Below are positions 8,770 to 20,000 of a stretch of 24,689 bases of DNA, one piece after another. Numbering within the stretch: the first letter of the stretch is position 1; the number at the start of each line of letters is the position of its first letter. The notes under the pieces were generated by a model. The model did not search any database. It was given only the letters and a program-made list of their open reading frames with translations, and had not been told where the DNA came from. This DNA is from Parachlorella kessleri (Eukaryota; Chlorophyta; Trebouxiophyceae; Chlorellales; Chlorellaceae): contig BBXU01000950.1 in the NCBI GenBank assembly GCA_001598975.1, positions 1-24,689 on the forward strand, read 5' to 3'. The position numbers and the translations under genes were made by a program.

Positions 8770-11700
8770 TTACTGCTCATTTCCTTGCTGGAGCTGCTGC
8801 TGCCGTCCCAGCTGGCTACTACTACTACTGCCCTCTAGCTGGGCCAGTGACCGCTGCAAGTTGTTGCGTGCGAGCTCCACCTTAGGCCACAGCATGGCCC
8901 ACTCCAGCTTGAGCGACATGTGCCAGTGGAACCTGCGGCAAGGTGCCAGGCTCAAGCTGGCCCTGACCCTGCTGAAAAAAGGGAACCGCCAGGCAGAAGG
9001 AGTGATAGGGCAGGCCATGTGGCTCAGTGTGATCCCCCATCTGTCCGAACGCTGCACAAAGCTGGCAGTCACTTTCCATGCTGAAACATACGACGAGGGC
9101 TTTGCAAGGCAGCGCCTAGGCCCACTGCTCACCAGCCAAAGCACTCCCAGCCGGTGATGCCACGGGACTTGGCATGCCATTCGGGGCATTTGAGCTCCTC
9201 CAGCAGCAGCACCTGCAGACACCGGCTCACCAGGACTGACTAAACAGCGGCGGGCCGACAGGCATTTCTTTGACGGGTTGAAGCAGGCCACCTACTGCAT
9301 CATCTGAAATTCCAGCCTGTTAAGCCGGACTAAATCAAGAAGTGTGGGGCGGACCCTGCCGCTCACTCACCTTTTCTGTGTTGTTGAACTTGTAGTACTG
9401 AGAGCCAGGCGCTCGGATGACCTGCAGCGGAGACGAGAGGCTCTTGGCAACCTTACAACTGAGCAGGGAAGAGTAGGCTCCGGCAGCACCACACCCCTAG
9501 TCACTGGACACCACCTAAGCCACCACCAGCAGCCACGCATGATAACCAGTCCAGCCAGGTAGTGCAAGACATGCACATCACGTGTGTTGAAGGAGCACGT
9601 CGTGCGTGCCAGCAGACCAACGGGCCTCGTGTGCCTTGCTGGGCTCAGCCCGCCTCAGCCCTGGCTCACATCATAGTTGAAGAAAACCTTGGTGGGGTCT
9701 GTGTTGACCAACACATCCAGCCCTATCTGCAGCCGAAAGGCCTGCTGGATGCCCTGCACCCAGATGTGCTGGTTGGTGGGGTCCTCCACCACCCACTGGA
9801 CTATCTCCAGCGCTTGCGCCCCCTGCAGGCATTTGGGTACGCCCAGCTGACAGTCATCACACTTCCCGGTACGGGAAGGGGGGGGTGGCATAGCAGCACG
9901 AAGCAGAAGAGGAGATAAGAGGTTGTGGCACCGATGCGTTCTGAAACTTGGACTAGACTGGTGGAGGTGCAGGCGTAGTGCACGCCGGTGGCCGAATGGC
10001 TCGGCGGCATTGTCGCTCACGGGACGTCATTACCCCTGTTGCTGACTTGCCAAGTGCACCAAGACGGTGCATGCGGAGCGGACAGTGTGCCTGGGGCGCC
10101 CACCTGTGGCAGGAAGAGGGTGTGTGCCATGGCGGCTCCATGAGCCCAGATGTAGATGGAGGTGTTGGCTACACGCTCCGCTTGGCTCCTGCAAGCATCG
10201 TCACCATGAACGGAACCCCCCAATCCGTGTACTGGTTAGGTGGGGGCGACGAATCTCTTCTTGGCATTTCTTGCTGGGCTGAAGGGAGTGGTCTGATCAT
10301 ACTTGAGGTCTGGTCACAAGCCAGCAAAGAAATCTCAGCGCTTAAAGTTGTCAAGGCCACAAGAAGTACAAACTCAGCCGTGCTCAGGTGACCAGCACGC
10401 AATGCCCCAAGTTATTTGCCAAGAGCTTGCATGCCAAGAGAAAGTTTGGTAGTGCTGACAGTGCCTCAATACCGTGCCCATCACCCAGGAAAGCAGCCCA
10501 CAGAGGCAGCCACACCACTACATATCACCCAGGCACCTTCTATCCGGGCAGGTGGTACCCAAGGTGTGCCTCTCCCAGCCAGCCAGCCGCCCACCTGAGC
10601 GTGCCTCCCGAGTACACGAGCTCCACCTCAGCCCCGCCCAAAGGACCAAACTGCGGCATCTCCTGGATCTGGTCCCGTAGCGCCTCCGCGTTCAGGATGT
10701 GCCGCCCCTCGTCATAGTGCCGGTTGATGAACGTCACTCGCACCGGATGCGTGGGGGCCTGCACCACAAACACAGAGGGCAGGCTTGGAGCGTCAGGACA
10801 CAGGGGGTGCACCAGGCGCTGGGGGCGCGAGTTCATGGCGAGCAAAGGATAAATGCACCCATATATATACATATATAAAGGGGGCAGGGACCTCCCATCC
10901 TTCCCTGAAGCCCAACATTGCACAAGTGGTGCTGGTGGCAGAGTGGCAGAGTCGTCATCTGCAGGTCGACTCCCTTCTCAGACCTAATCCTGTGCAGCAT
11001 GAGTCATGGCTGCCAGGCTTGAGACATGCACATGGCCATGCAGCACGCTCGCAGTCACACATGTTATTGAGGGCTTGGCAAAAGCAAAAAGCTGTCGCCA
11101 TTTGCGACGGTGCATGGCTCAGCATGGAAAAGTTCACTGTGCAGGCCATCACCTTGCGGTTGATGAAGTCTATGTCCAGGCATGTGGCCACTCGCTGGCG
11201 ATATGACAGCATGTATTCCAGGGGAGGAGGGTCCTGGAAGCGTTCCCGCCACCTGCAACCAACATACCAAGGGGTGCACAAAGGCAGCAAAGGTCCTGGA
11301 TTGGAAGCGGCACTACTGCTATCTGCTTCTCGCACACAATGTTACGCAAGCCGGCAGACTCAGAAGCCGGAGCGCAAGCCGAGAGCTGGTCCCTAGTAGG
11401 ATTGGCGGCCATATGGTCACTACCAAACGTGTGCAGGAGGTCTCTTGTGCAGCCATTGTCACAACACTCACTCGTCCTTGTTCTGGTGGTAAAACCTCAC
11501 ATTCCTGGGCAGACCAACAACGGCCCGCTTCAGCAGCAGGGTCTGCAATGCCAGGGCACAGGTCCAGGTTTAACGAACTGGAGCTGGTTTGTGTGGCCGG
11601 TAGGTGCGCGTAGACACACTGGCGGCTCGTGGCGTGCTTTTAGCCTGGGCTCTTGCATTCCACTGCGGCCAACCAAGTCCATCAGCAGTTGGCCAGGCAT

Positions 11701-13373
11701 GATACGTCATCTCCTCACAATGACCAAACCGCTTCCCTGGGAGCCCCCCCAAATATTAGCCTAATTACCCAACAAGGCAACCCCACATGCAGCGCTATGG
11801 GGTTACATGGCACTGTGACCCTCCCAGCCCCAGAGTGTCTCTTCACACACCCCTTGCCTCCCCAGCGTGGTGCCCCCAGCATGTCTGTGCCGCCACCCTG
11901 CACCACCCACCTTCTGTTCTTCCACGGTGGCAGTGTAAATGTTCTTCACAGGGTAGGGCGTGATGCAAGCCAGCAAATCCACGATGCTTCGTGGGAGCAC
12001 CCAGGCGTCCTTGGCATCTTGCGGCAGCTGTGGAGGGCCGGCACCACCGCCTGCGTCCGGCTCTTTCAGAGCATTCACCCAGAACAGCCGCAGGTTGTCA
12101 TGCTTCTGCAACACCACCAGCACAGACAGCGACAGCTATAGCAATTAACCTTGCTCCAGTACACGCAGGGGCACTTCAAGCCAGGCATCCTCCAGGGGCT
12201 CACGCTGCTGACCGGGCCAGCAGCATGTGAGGCTGCAGGTGGATTGTAACTGTCAGGAAACAAGGTTGAGGTTTGTTACCAGCCATCCAGCCAGTCAAGT
12301 GCAGGTAAAACTGCCCGCACGGGAGCCCTTCTTCGTTTGGTGAGTTCCATCTGCCAACACACACACACAGGGCATAGCACGCTTGTCTTCCTGGAAGATT
12401 TTAGATGGCGTGTTCCCGCCAGCTGTTGCTCGATCTGCTTTCCCACGTCCCAAACTTGCCTCGTATTTGCAGCGCTGCAAGTACTTGCAGACCACATAGT
12501 GCACTGTCGGCGCAATTTCAGTGAACAAGTGATAGAAGTTCTTGGGATGCTGTTGGTGGAAAAGTCCTGCCTCCTTTACTACGGTGACCTGCACAGCAAG
12601 GCATTATGTGGCTTTGCATAGGGCTGTAGGCTTGTAGCAACCAGTGCCAGAAGCGATTTCCCTCATCTAGTGTTCCAGGGTTCGTGTCCCAGAGGACCTT
12701 ACCTTGCCCGGGATTGATAGCAGCTGTTCTGGTGTCACTACTGTGATACGCAGCAGGTGGTCCGCAAGAAACCTGCTTTCCCAAGAGATGACAACCTGCA
12801 CAGTCAGGCTAGTGAAAATCTGATGTGGCTCTACTTCTTTCGTAGCTGTCCGAGTGTGCAACAGGCAGTGTGAAAGTAAGTTCAGGGCCCATCGTCCGCG
12901 TGCCAAGCTTCGTGAGCCTGGCCTTGCCTGAGGTAGCTTCGTCACGTTGCGACTGACATAGAAGATAGAGTCTTGATGGACAACCAGGTTTTGGAACACG
13001 CACAGGCGCTGGTCAGGATACTTGGACGGGTTCTGGTGCTCTTCAAAGCACTGCAGTCTCACAAGGGAGCGAAGTTACAAGCCAGGCCGCCAGAAGGCCG
13101 GCGTCAACCAGGCAACCCTGAGTCCTGCACAGGCTTAACCGGGTTGTGTGCACCTGATGTGACGAAAAGATGTCTCTCAGGGCTTCATTCTGCATTACAG
13201 GCGACCAGTTCGTTCAGACAGGGCGCTAACCTAGGAAACCGTTGTTGCTGCCAGCAGAAACCCACCTGCGGCTTGACATAACCCAAGAAGACAGAAGATA
13301 TTATCAAATAGAAAACACCTATACCCGCAGACCAGGGGCCGATATATTTTCCCATGCATCTACCGGCGCTCAT
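8770..13373 (-). CDS. GT61-family glycosyltransferase, copy 2 (type II membrane protein)
   Basis: Thirteen exons: 13373-13266, 13050-12928, 12795-12703, 12588-12460, 12105-11911, 11542-11472, 11252-11153, 10758-10595, 10188-10104, 9822-9670, 9421-9371, 9212-9133, 8932-8770 (stop TAA); about 504 residues, all phases consistent. The start is a true ATG. Exon 1 encodes a signal anchor (GIGVFYLIISSVFLGYV) after about 17 residues. GT61 motifs match copy 1: GLFHQQ, NFYHLFTEIAPTVHYVV, RVTFINRHYDEGRHILN, and IWAHGAAMAHTLFLP. Exon 4 is identical to copy 1 at 33 of 43 residues and exon 10 at 42 of 51. The likely role is Golgi/ER sugar transfer with unknown substrate. Two introns, after exons 2 and 4, use GC donors (CAG|GCAAGG and GAG|GCAAGT). 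The tail has a Ser run and is Gln-rich. Exon 5 is 12 residues longer than in copy 1, with Gly/Pro/Ala-rich content. Confidence 0.87.
9133..9421 (-). other. Terminal region of GT61 copy 2 split by two extra introns
   Basis: In copy 1 the last coding exon (2419-2174) is uninterrupted. In copy 2 the same protein region is cut into 9421-9371, 9212-9133 and 8932-8770. The first extra intron follows NNTEK (copy 1: NETEK); the second splits the Trp codon of CFGWFHW in phase 2. Both extra introns have GTGAG donors and GCAG acceptors. Confidence 0.85.
10861..10879. repeat. AT-dinucleotide run in GT61 copy 2 intron
   Basis: ATATATATACATATATAAA lies in the intron between exons 11252-11153 and 10758-10595. 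It resembles a TATA element but is deep inside the gene, so a simple repeat is the likelier reading. Confidence 0.8.
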
Positions 13374-14088
13374 CGACTATGGGTTGGGGACATGACTGTG
13401 TCTGATTCCCTAGTGTGACCATATTTCACTACCTAAAAATGCGCAGGGGTGGCAGTGGCTGCGTTTCGAGCCTACTAGGCAACGGCAGTACCCCATACCA
13501 GGTATCTGCATGGGCATCTCTGGGTTGCATGAGATTCCTCTCCTCAAGTGTTACGGCTTCTGGGAGGCTATGAGCCCACCAGGACAACCAAGTAGCATTC
13601 CTTGGCTGAGTTTAAGTCCAGCGTGACAGACAGGCAGTCACGCCACTTAGCTTCAATCCCACTGCCATATTGTTTATCAGACTGTCCAAGGCTAGAGTAA
13701 GTGAACTGCAAACGAACCCAAGGACATAGTATGAACAGAGTGTTAGGGGATGGGTCTGCAAAGAGCTTATGCACTGTATTATTGACCCTTTCAAGTCGTG
13801 CTTTCTGGGGGGGCATCACTTCGCTCACATATGCAAACAGTTAAGGGTGCGCCTGGCGGCTACGCCTTCGCAGTCTCAAGACAGTGTGAGCCATACAGAT
13901 GGCACGCGAGTAAACAACCAGGCAGGCGGTGGAGCTTGCCTTCAAAGACTCGCGCATGGGTCTCAACCTCCCCTCGGTGACCCAGCATTAGGCACCCCAG
14001 CTGGTAAATCCAACACATCTGCCCTTGGCTAGGCACTCCTATCAAGCGGCTCTCCACGCCCGACATCACCACCAACCAACCACGCCTA
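13374..14088. other. Intergenic: GCN1 3' region and GT61 copy 2 upstream region
   Basis: Apart from the weak frame above, nothing is recognised. No minus-strand TGTAA was found between 14088 and 13374, so the GCN1 poly(A) site is not placed. No clear TATA box precedes the GT61 copy 2 ATG. Confidence 0.4.
13568..13828 (-). CDS. Weak short open frame, unidentified
   Basis: An 86-codon open frame lies in the 716-bp gap between the GCN1 stop and GT61 copy 2. Its apparent start at 13828 is not ATG; an in-frame ATG (in GTGATGCCCCCCCAG) comes four codons later. A possible acceptor (TTCGTTTGCAG) around 13715 could make only the last 45 or so codons (from FTYSSLGQ) an exon. The residue composition is not like the GC-driven shadows nearby, with charged and hydrophobic blocks (KARLERVNNTVHKLF; ECYLVVLVG). 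I recognise no family. It may instead be GCN1 3' UTR. Confidence 0.2.
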   Translation of the reverse strand: MSEVMPPQKARLERVNNTVHKLFADPSPNTLFILCPWVRLQFTYSSLGQSDKQYGSGIEAKWRDCLSVTLDLNSAKECYLVVLVGS

Positions 14089-17000
14089 TCAGAAAGCATA
14101 GGCGGCGTCTTCGTCCTCAGCCGGCGGTAGCCGCGACAGGCGCCGCATGTAGGCGTCATTCAGCATTGTGCGTGCCAATGCACCAGCCGTGCCGCTGGCT
14201 AGGAAAGCCGCACACGGCTCGGCCCTGACGTCCAGCTGCAGCACGCGGCCCAGCGTGCGCTCTGCTGCCAGCTTGGTGGAGCCAGCAGTGTCCTGCAAGT
14301 GTGGGGACGCGGGTCTCGGGCTGCTGTGAACAACCCTGAAAGGCTACCGGCACCCGTCAGTCTCCGCCAAGACAATCACAGAGCAGGTAGGTGTGGAATG
14401 AATGAGGTATGATCTGCCGTCTCTTGCTGGCACCACGGGCGACATAGCGAACAAGGCTGGGCCAGGTGCCTCACTGCCCTCTGCACCCTGGCACACCCAA
14501 CATAGCCTCACGAAGCTGCTGCGCCCGCTGCCTTCCTTCCAGCCGCCCTCGCGCAGCATGCACGCACCTGCACGATGCTGCAGATGGAGGGCACCAGGTC
14601 CTTGTAGAAGGGCTCCAGCGCCGGCCCCGCCACCCGCCGCAGCACCGCCATCATCTGCCGCTGCACGTCGGTGGCCTGGTCGGGGCCCAGCAGCGCCACG
14701 GCCAGCGGCACCAGGGCGGGGAGGACCTCCGTGGACAGCGGGCCTGCAGGGTGTTGAGGGTGTTGAGGGGCATGTGAAGGCGGGTGGTAGGACGGCACCA
14801 GGGTGGGTAGGACCTCCGCCGACAGCGGGCCTGCAGGGTGTCAAGGGTGTTGAGGGGCATGTGGAGGGAGGTGGTGGAGGTCAGGGGAGGGTGCCTCGGG
14901 GCACAGCATGTGTGCACAAGTGAAGCTAGAGGCAAGCCTGCAACACCCTGTGCGCGACAAGGGTGGGACGGTAGCTCTCCCCAGGGCTGGGCTGCAGTGC
15001 TAGGCATGTTTCAGGCGTGAGGAAGTGCAGAGATCCCTAGCCGACATACAGCCTGCAGCACAGGGCATGCATGCTCAGCCACCCCTCGCCCTCGCGCCAG
15101 CAGCTGCCCTTCTACACGCCCGGCAGTCGCAAGAATCCGGCGGGGCTTGACCTATGCTTTGTCCCGGCTCCCAACTGCCCAGCAGTCCTACCTTCATCCT
15201 GTTCATACAGGATGAGCCGCCCTGCTGCCCTGGCCGCTGCCATCTTGATCTCTGGTCGGCTCTCCCGCCCCAGCTTACGCACCGCCTCGACAAACGGCTG
15301 CAGCAGTTGAAGCAGGCACACAGCTCAGCCCTTCAATTGCCCCTTGCAAAACAGCAATTATACAAGTTCATGTACCAAAACCCTAAGCAAATATACAGGG
15401 ACTCCGCAGGGCTGACAAGAACATGCGTTGGCCAGGAGGCGGGGCCCATCCAGCCCCTCAGTAGATTGCAGCACTTGCTGGCAGTCCCACCTTCAGCAGC
15501 CCATGCTCTTCTAGCCTGTCGGAGGCATGCCTGGCCACCGCTGCCGCAGTCAGCGCCGCTGCCAGCCGCTCGCCAGGCCTGCACAGGGAGGGTCGACCCT
15601 AGCAGCTGGGACGGATCCTTCGCCTATGCGCACAGGCAGACTTCCCGCACTGCACTTGCGGCTCCAGCTGGTGTCTCGCGATGTCCTGCCAGTGCGTCAC
15701 GTGACTGTCCCATCGTCCCAGTCTGGGTCGCATACTGACACTCAACCACACCAACCTTGCTGTCAGGCAGTCCCACACTCCGCCGGCCAATGCCTTCCAA
15801 ACCAGCTAGCCAGCTGACGCCCCCGAGTTAGAGCCAGCCCGGTCCCTCACCTGCCCCTGGCAGTGGGGATGAACAGCCACCATACGCACATTTTATGCCT
15901 TGCAGGGGGTGCAGGGTTTACTGCACCTCACACCCCTTACGGAAACACTTAACCATGAGCGGCACAGGAAAGCAGGTGACAGCAACCCCCTTCATCACTG
16001 CAGCCAGGCGCACCTGCCCGACGGCGCGGGGTTGAGCGGCCCCGCCGCCAGCAGTGAGCGCAGCTCGTCCGGCGTGCAGTGCTTGGCGAGCGCGCCCTGC
16101 GCCGCAGCGGCGCTGCCCAGCAGCAGCTCGTCGTCGCCGGCGGCGGTCAACACCTGGGCCAGGGCCGCGGCCACCTTGGAGAGGGTCTCTCCACTTAGCC
16201 GCTCGCCGGAGGCCAGCAGGGCACCTGCAAGGCCCATGCGGGTGTGAGTCAGCACAAGGGCTCTCACGCAGGGGAGCATGCCTGGCCCGGCAGCGTGGGT
16301 GAGTGGGCCCGCCCAGCATCCAGCTTCTCTGCATTCTTGTCAGCCGTACGCTCTTGCAATCAGATACCGCCCATGACAGAGACCCACCCCCAGGAAGGAC
16401 AGAGAGCCCTGCTAATAGTGGTGACAGCCAGCCAGAAACCGCGCCAAGCGCAGTGGGCGCTGCCACGCACCCTGGACGGCAGTGAGGTAAGCGTCCTTGT
16501 AGGCCGGCTCTGCTGAGACTGCACTGGCAGCCAGGTCTGCCACCAGCTGGTCCAGGCGCAGGGCCAGGCGCGACAGCTCCCCCAGGTTGCCGGCAGCCTT
16601 CTGGCGGACCTGCAGCAGGAGGGCACCCGACATACTTATTAGTCAGGTCACTGGCAGTGGCTGTTAAAGCCTTCTGGCGGACCTGCAGCAGGAGGGCACC
16701 CGACATACTTATTAGTCAGGTCACTGGCAGTGGCTGTTAAAGCCTTCTGGCGGACCTGCAGCAGGAGGGCACCCCAAAGGAGGCGTAGGAGGCAGGTCAC
16801 TAGTCTAGTATAGTCTAACAGCGTACCGCCACCTGATTATGCTGCCGTGAACCCCCAAATGGGGCCAATAAGAGGCCTGGATGTACTATGCCCACAACCC
16901 ACAAGATCCAAGTACCCATTCATAATGGTATGCACCACCAGGGCATGAGGCAGATCACTGACAGTGGCTGCTGGAGCGATGAGACTACCCAAGAAGATGT

Positions 17001-20000
17001 TAGCCATGAAATTCAATGTGATGACCTTCCAGCCACACAGATCATGAACAGCGGAGGATGCAGAATAGCAGGTGCATGCGTGGCGGCAAGATGCCGTGGC
17101 CCCATCACATGCAGGCCCAAGCATGCACCCAGCCCAGTCAGCCTGGCCCGGCCGCAGCGCACCCCCCCATACCCCGGCCGCCTGCAACCCCCTTCTCACT
17201 GCCAAGGGGCCCAGCTGCTCGCTGCTCCTCCCCAAAGCCAACCCCGTCAGTCCACTTCACCCCTACCCCTACCCCTCCTCAACTCGCATTGCCTGCCACC
17301 ATTTCCCCCTGGCTCAAGCCCCTGAGAGACCGACCCTCTCACCTCGCATTGCCTGCCACCATTGACAACAAAGCCCCTGACAGACCGACCCTGTCGACCA
17401 CCCCACCTTCTGCGCCGGGTCCGTGAGGCACTTGAGGAAGGTGGTCTGCAGCTGCGGCGCGAAGGGCTTGAGGTTGGGCCCCGCCTTGGCGATCAGCAGG
17501 CCCAGCGCATGCAGGATGGCCGCCTTGATCTCCCAGGGGAAGCGGTCGCCAATGATGCGGATCAGGGGGCCCGTGATCTGCGGGGGGCGGAGGCAGGGAA
17601 GGGCAGGGTCCAGGGCGTGGTGGCAGCGGTGCCAGGGGGGTTTCTGAGGCAAATTCCAAGGCTGCCGGGAGCCTCCACTAGTCTGTCACCTTCAAGGAGG
17701 GGCAACCCTCAACACTACTAACTGCAGGCGCAATGCACACGGCACCGGCAGCTTGCGCCCCGGGGTCCAAGCTGGCCAGCATGGGGGCGCAGCTTGTGCG
17801 CACGAAGCTTGGCAATGGCCGCGACCAGACTGAGCTTGCCCGCTTCATGGCGCCCCCCCACCCATCTTTCCCTAATCCCCTCAGCCTGTTGGGCGTCACA
17901 AGCCTCTCTCCCCCACAATTTCTGGGATGCAGTGGGGCACTGCAAGTGGCACCAGCAAGGGTTGTGCAGGAACGCTGCGCACCTGCACCACAAAGGGCTT
18001 GAGGGCATCCTCCCCCGTCACCTCCACCAGCTCCCCCAGGCCCTCGGCAGCCAGCTCGCGCAGCTCCGCAGACGAGCCCTGCATGGACACACGTAACGGT
18101 CGGCCTGGGAAGAGAGAGAGAGAGAGAGCTCCATGGGCAATACTCGGTAGGGCAAGCAAAACAGCAGGCAGCACACTTTGCATGGAATTCCGAGGGAATG
18201 CCCCACCCACACACTCACACCCACCACCGCCACCACACACCCACCCCACCCCCCAAACCCCCATGGCTTGCGTACAGCGCATGGGGGCCAGGAGCGCGCG
18301 CACGCACCTGGAGCACGCCCTGGAGGTAGATGGGCAGCACGGGCGTGAGGGCCTTGGGCAGGCACAGCCCCGGCACCAGCAACGGCGCCGGCCGCCGCTT
18401 GCGCCGCTCCTTGTCTCGCGCCGTTGACACGGCATCCTGCATGCAGGCAAGGTCCGGCCGGGGTGGGGAGGGCGGGCGGGCCGGCAGAACAGCGGGGGCA
18501 CTGTGCAGGATGCACAGGAGGGCGCGCACGACAGCCAGTGTGTGACACACTGTGCACGGGCTCAGCAGCAGGGCGGGGAGGGTAGGAAAGCCGGTACCAT
18601 GGACGGCGGATGCCCCGGTGGGGTGAGCCAGCCCGGAAGTCGGCACACGGCTGGTGAGGGTGCTGCGGTGCAGCTCTGACTGGACCAGTGGCCAGCAGCA
18701 AGGCGCTGGCCTATATGCCAGCAGCAGCTATCATGAAGGGGTTCCACAAGATAACGCGATGATTTGTTGCTCCTCACCCTGCCTGGACCGACAGCAGAGT
18801 CGATCCTCACCCCCACCAGTCACCACCACCCTACAAGGCGATGTGTCGAGACCCCACACCCCCACGCGGCCCATGCGCCAGCCAGCCCGCGCACCTTGAG
18901 GCAGCGCACGAACGATGGCTGCATCTCCTTGGGGATGGAGGCGGTCACCGCGCCCAGCGCGCCCCAGCAGGCCGCCACCACATCCTGCTCGTCCTCCGCC
19001 AGCAGCGGCACCAGCGCCTACAGCCACCCAGCATGGGCCTATGAGTATGCAAGCCCCAACCAGTGCAAAACAAATTCACCAAAAAGAAAAGAATGAAGCA
19101 GGGGTTGTCTCTTCCTGGCGGAGGTCCACCACCCGCTCCAGGCTCTCGCAACCCAGGGGAAGCCGTGGGATAAAATAAAAAGGCACTGTCCCCGGGCTTG
19201 CTTGCGCAGCCCGACGCCAGCACTCCCACCAGGGTTTCCAAGTAGAGACACGGAACACCACCTCCAATGCGCATCAAGGGGATGCTTGGCAAAGGCCGGC
19301 AGATGACCCAGGGATAACCACCTGAAGACAACCTAGCAAAATGCAAGCCCTGCCGAGGGCAAGTCGCAGCCATGACAGCATAGAAGAGGGTGCCCGGCTC
19401 GCCACCCGGCGCTGCTTGCTAGCTGACCGTGATGAGGGTGGGCACGTGCTCCTGGAAGTCCAGGCGGCTGCCGCGGCAGAAGAGGGTGACGGCGGCGGCC
19501 GCGCCTCCGCGCCGGGCGGGGTCTTCCAGCCCCTTCACCACCTCACCCACCAGCAGGTACAGACCGTCCTCCTGCGGGGGGTCAGACTTGTGAAATGAAG
19601 CCTGATTTTGAAGATAGAGATAAAAAGAAAACAACCCCCGGGTGTCAACGCAGGTGGTGTGGCACAGTGTAGGATGCATGTGCAGCTGCCTGGGTTGTGG
19701 GTTGTGTGAGCCTGCAGGCTGCCCCGCCAGCAGGCGCAGGCTAGCAGGCGGCAGGGGATAAGGTGTGCACGAGCCTCAGCTTCGGAGGCATGCAGGGAGG
19801 AGTCTTGTTTCGCGGGCCAGACGGCCGATCATGGAAGGTGCAACTTGCAAGGGGGGGGTGCACAGCGTGGCCAGGTGCTCCTCGTCAAGGGACAGTGCGC
19901 ACCAGGAAGCACTCCAGCGCCACGTCATGGGGACCACCGACAATGAGCCTGGCTGCCTGGCTGACTCACTGGCTGGCTGGCTGACTGACCTGGACGGAGA

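Noticed and set aside
8537..9157. 206-codon plus-strand open frame
   Set aside because: It lies antisense to the terminal exons of GT61 copy 2, has low-complexity Cys/Ser/Pro composition, and has no matching splice pattern or homology.
10540..10923. TATA-like ATATATATACATATATAAA taken as a promoter
   Set aside because: It is within an intron whose flanking exons are in frame and homologous to copy 1, so an internal promoter is not needed to explain it.
15918..16706. 262-codon minus-strand open frame with a repeated Ala/Gly-rich sequence
   Set aside because: It is an off-frame reading of GCN1 exons and introns in GC-rich DNA; the true exons 16609-16471 and 16224-16014 use other frames.
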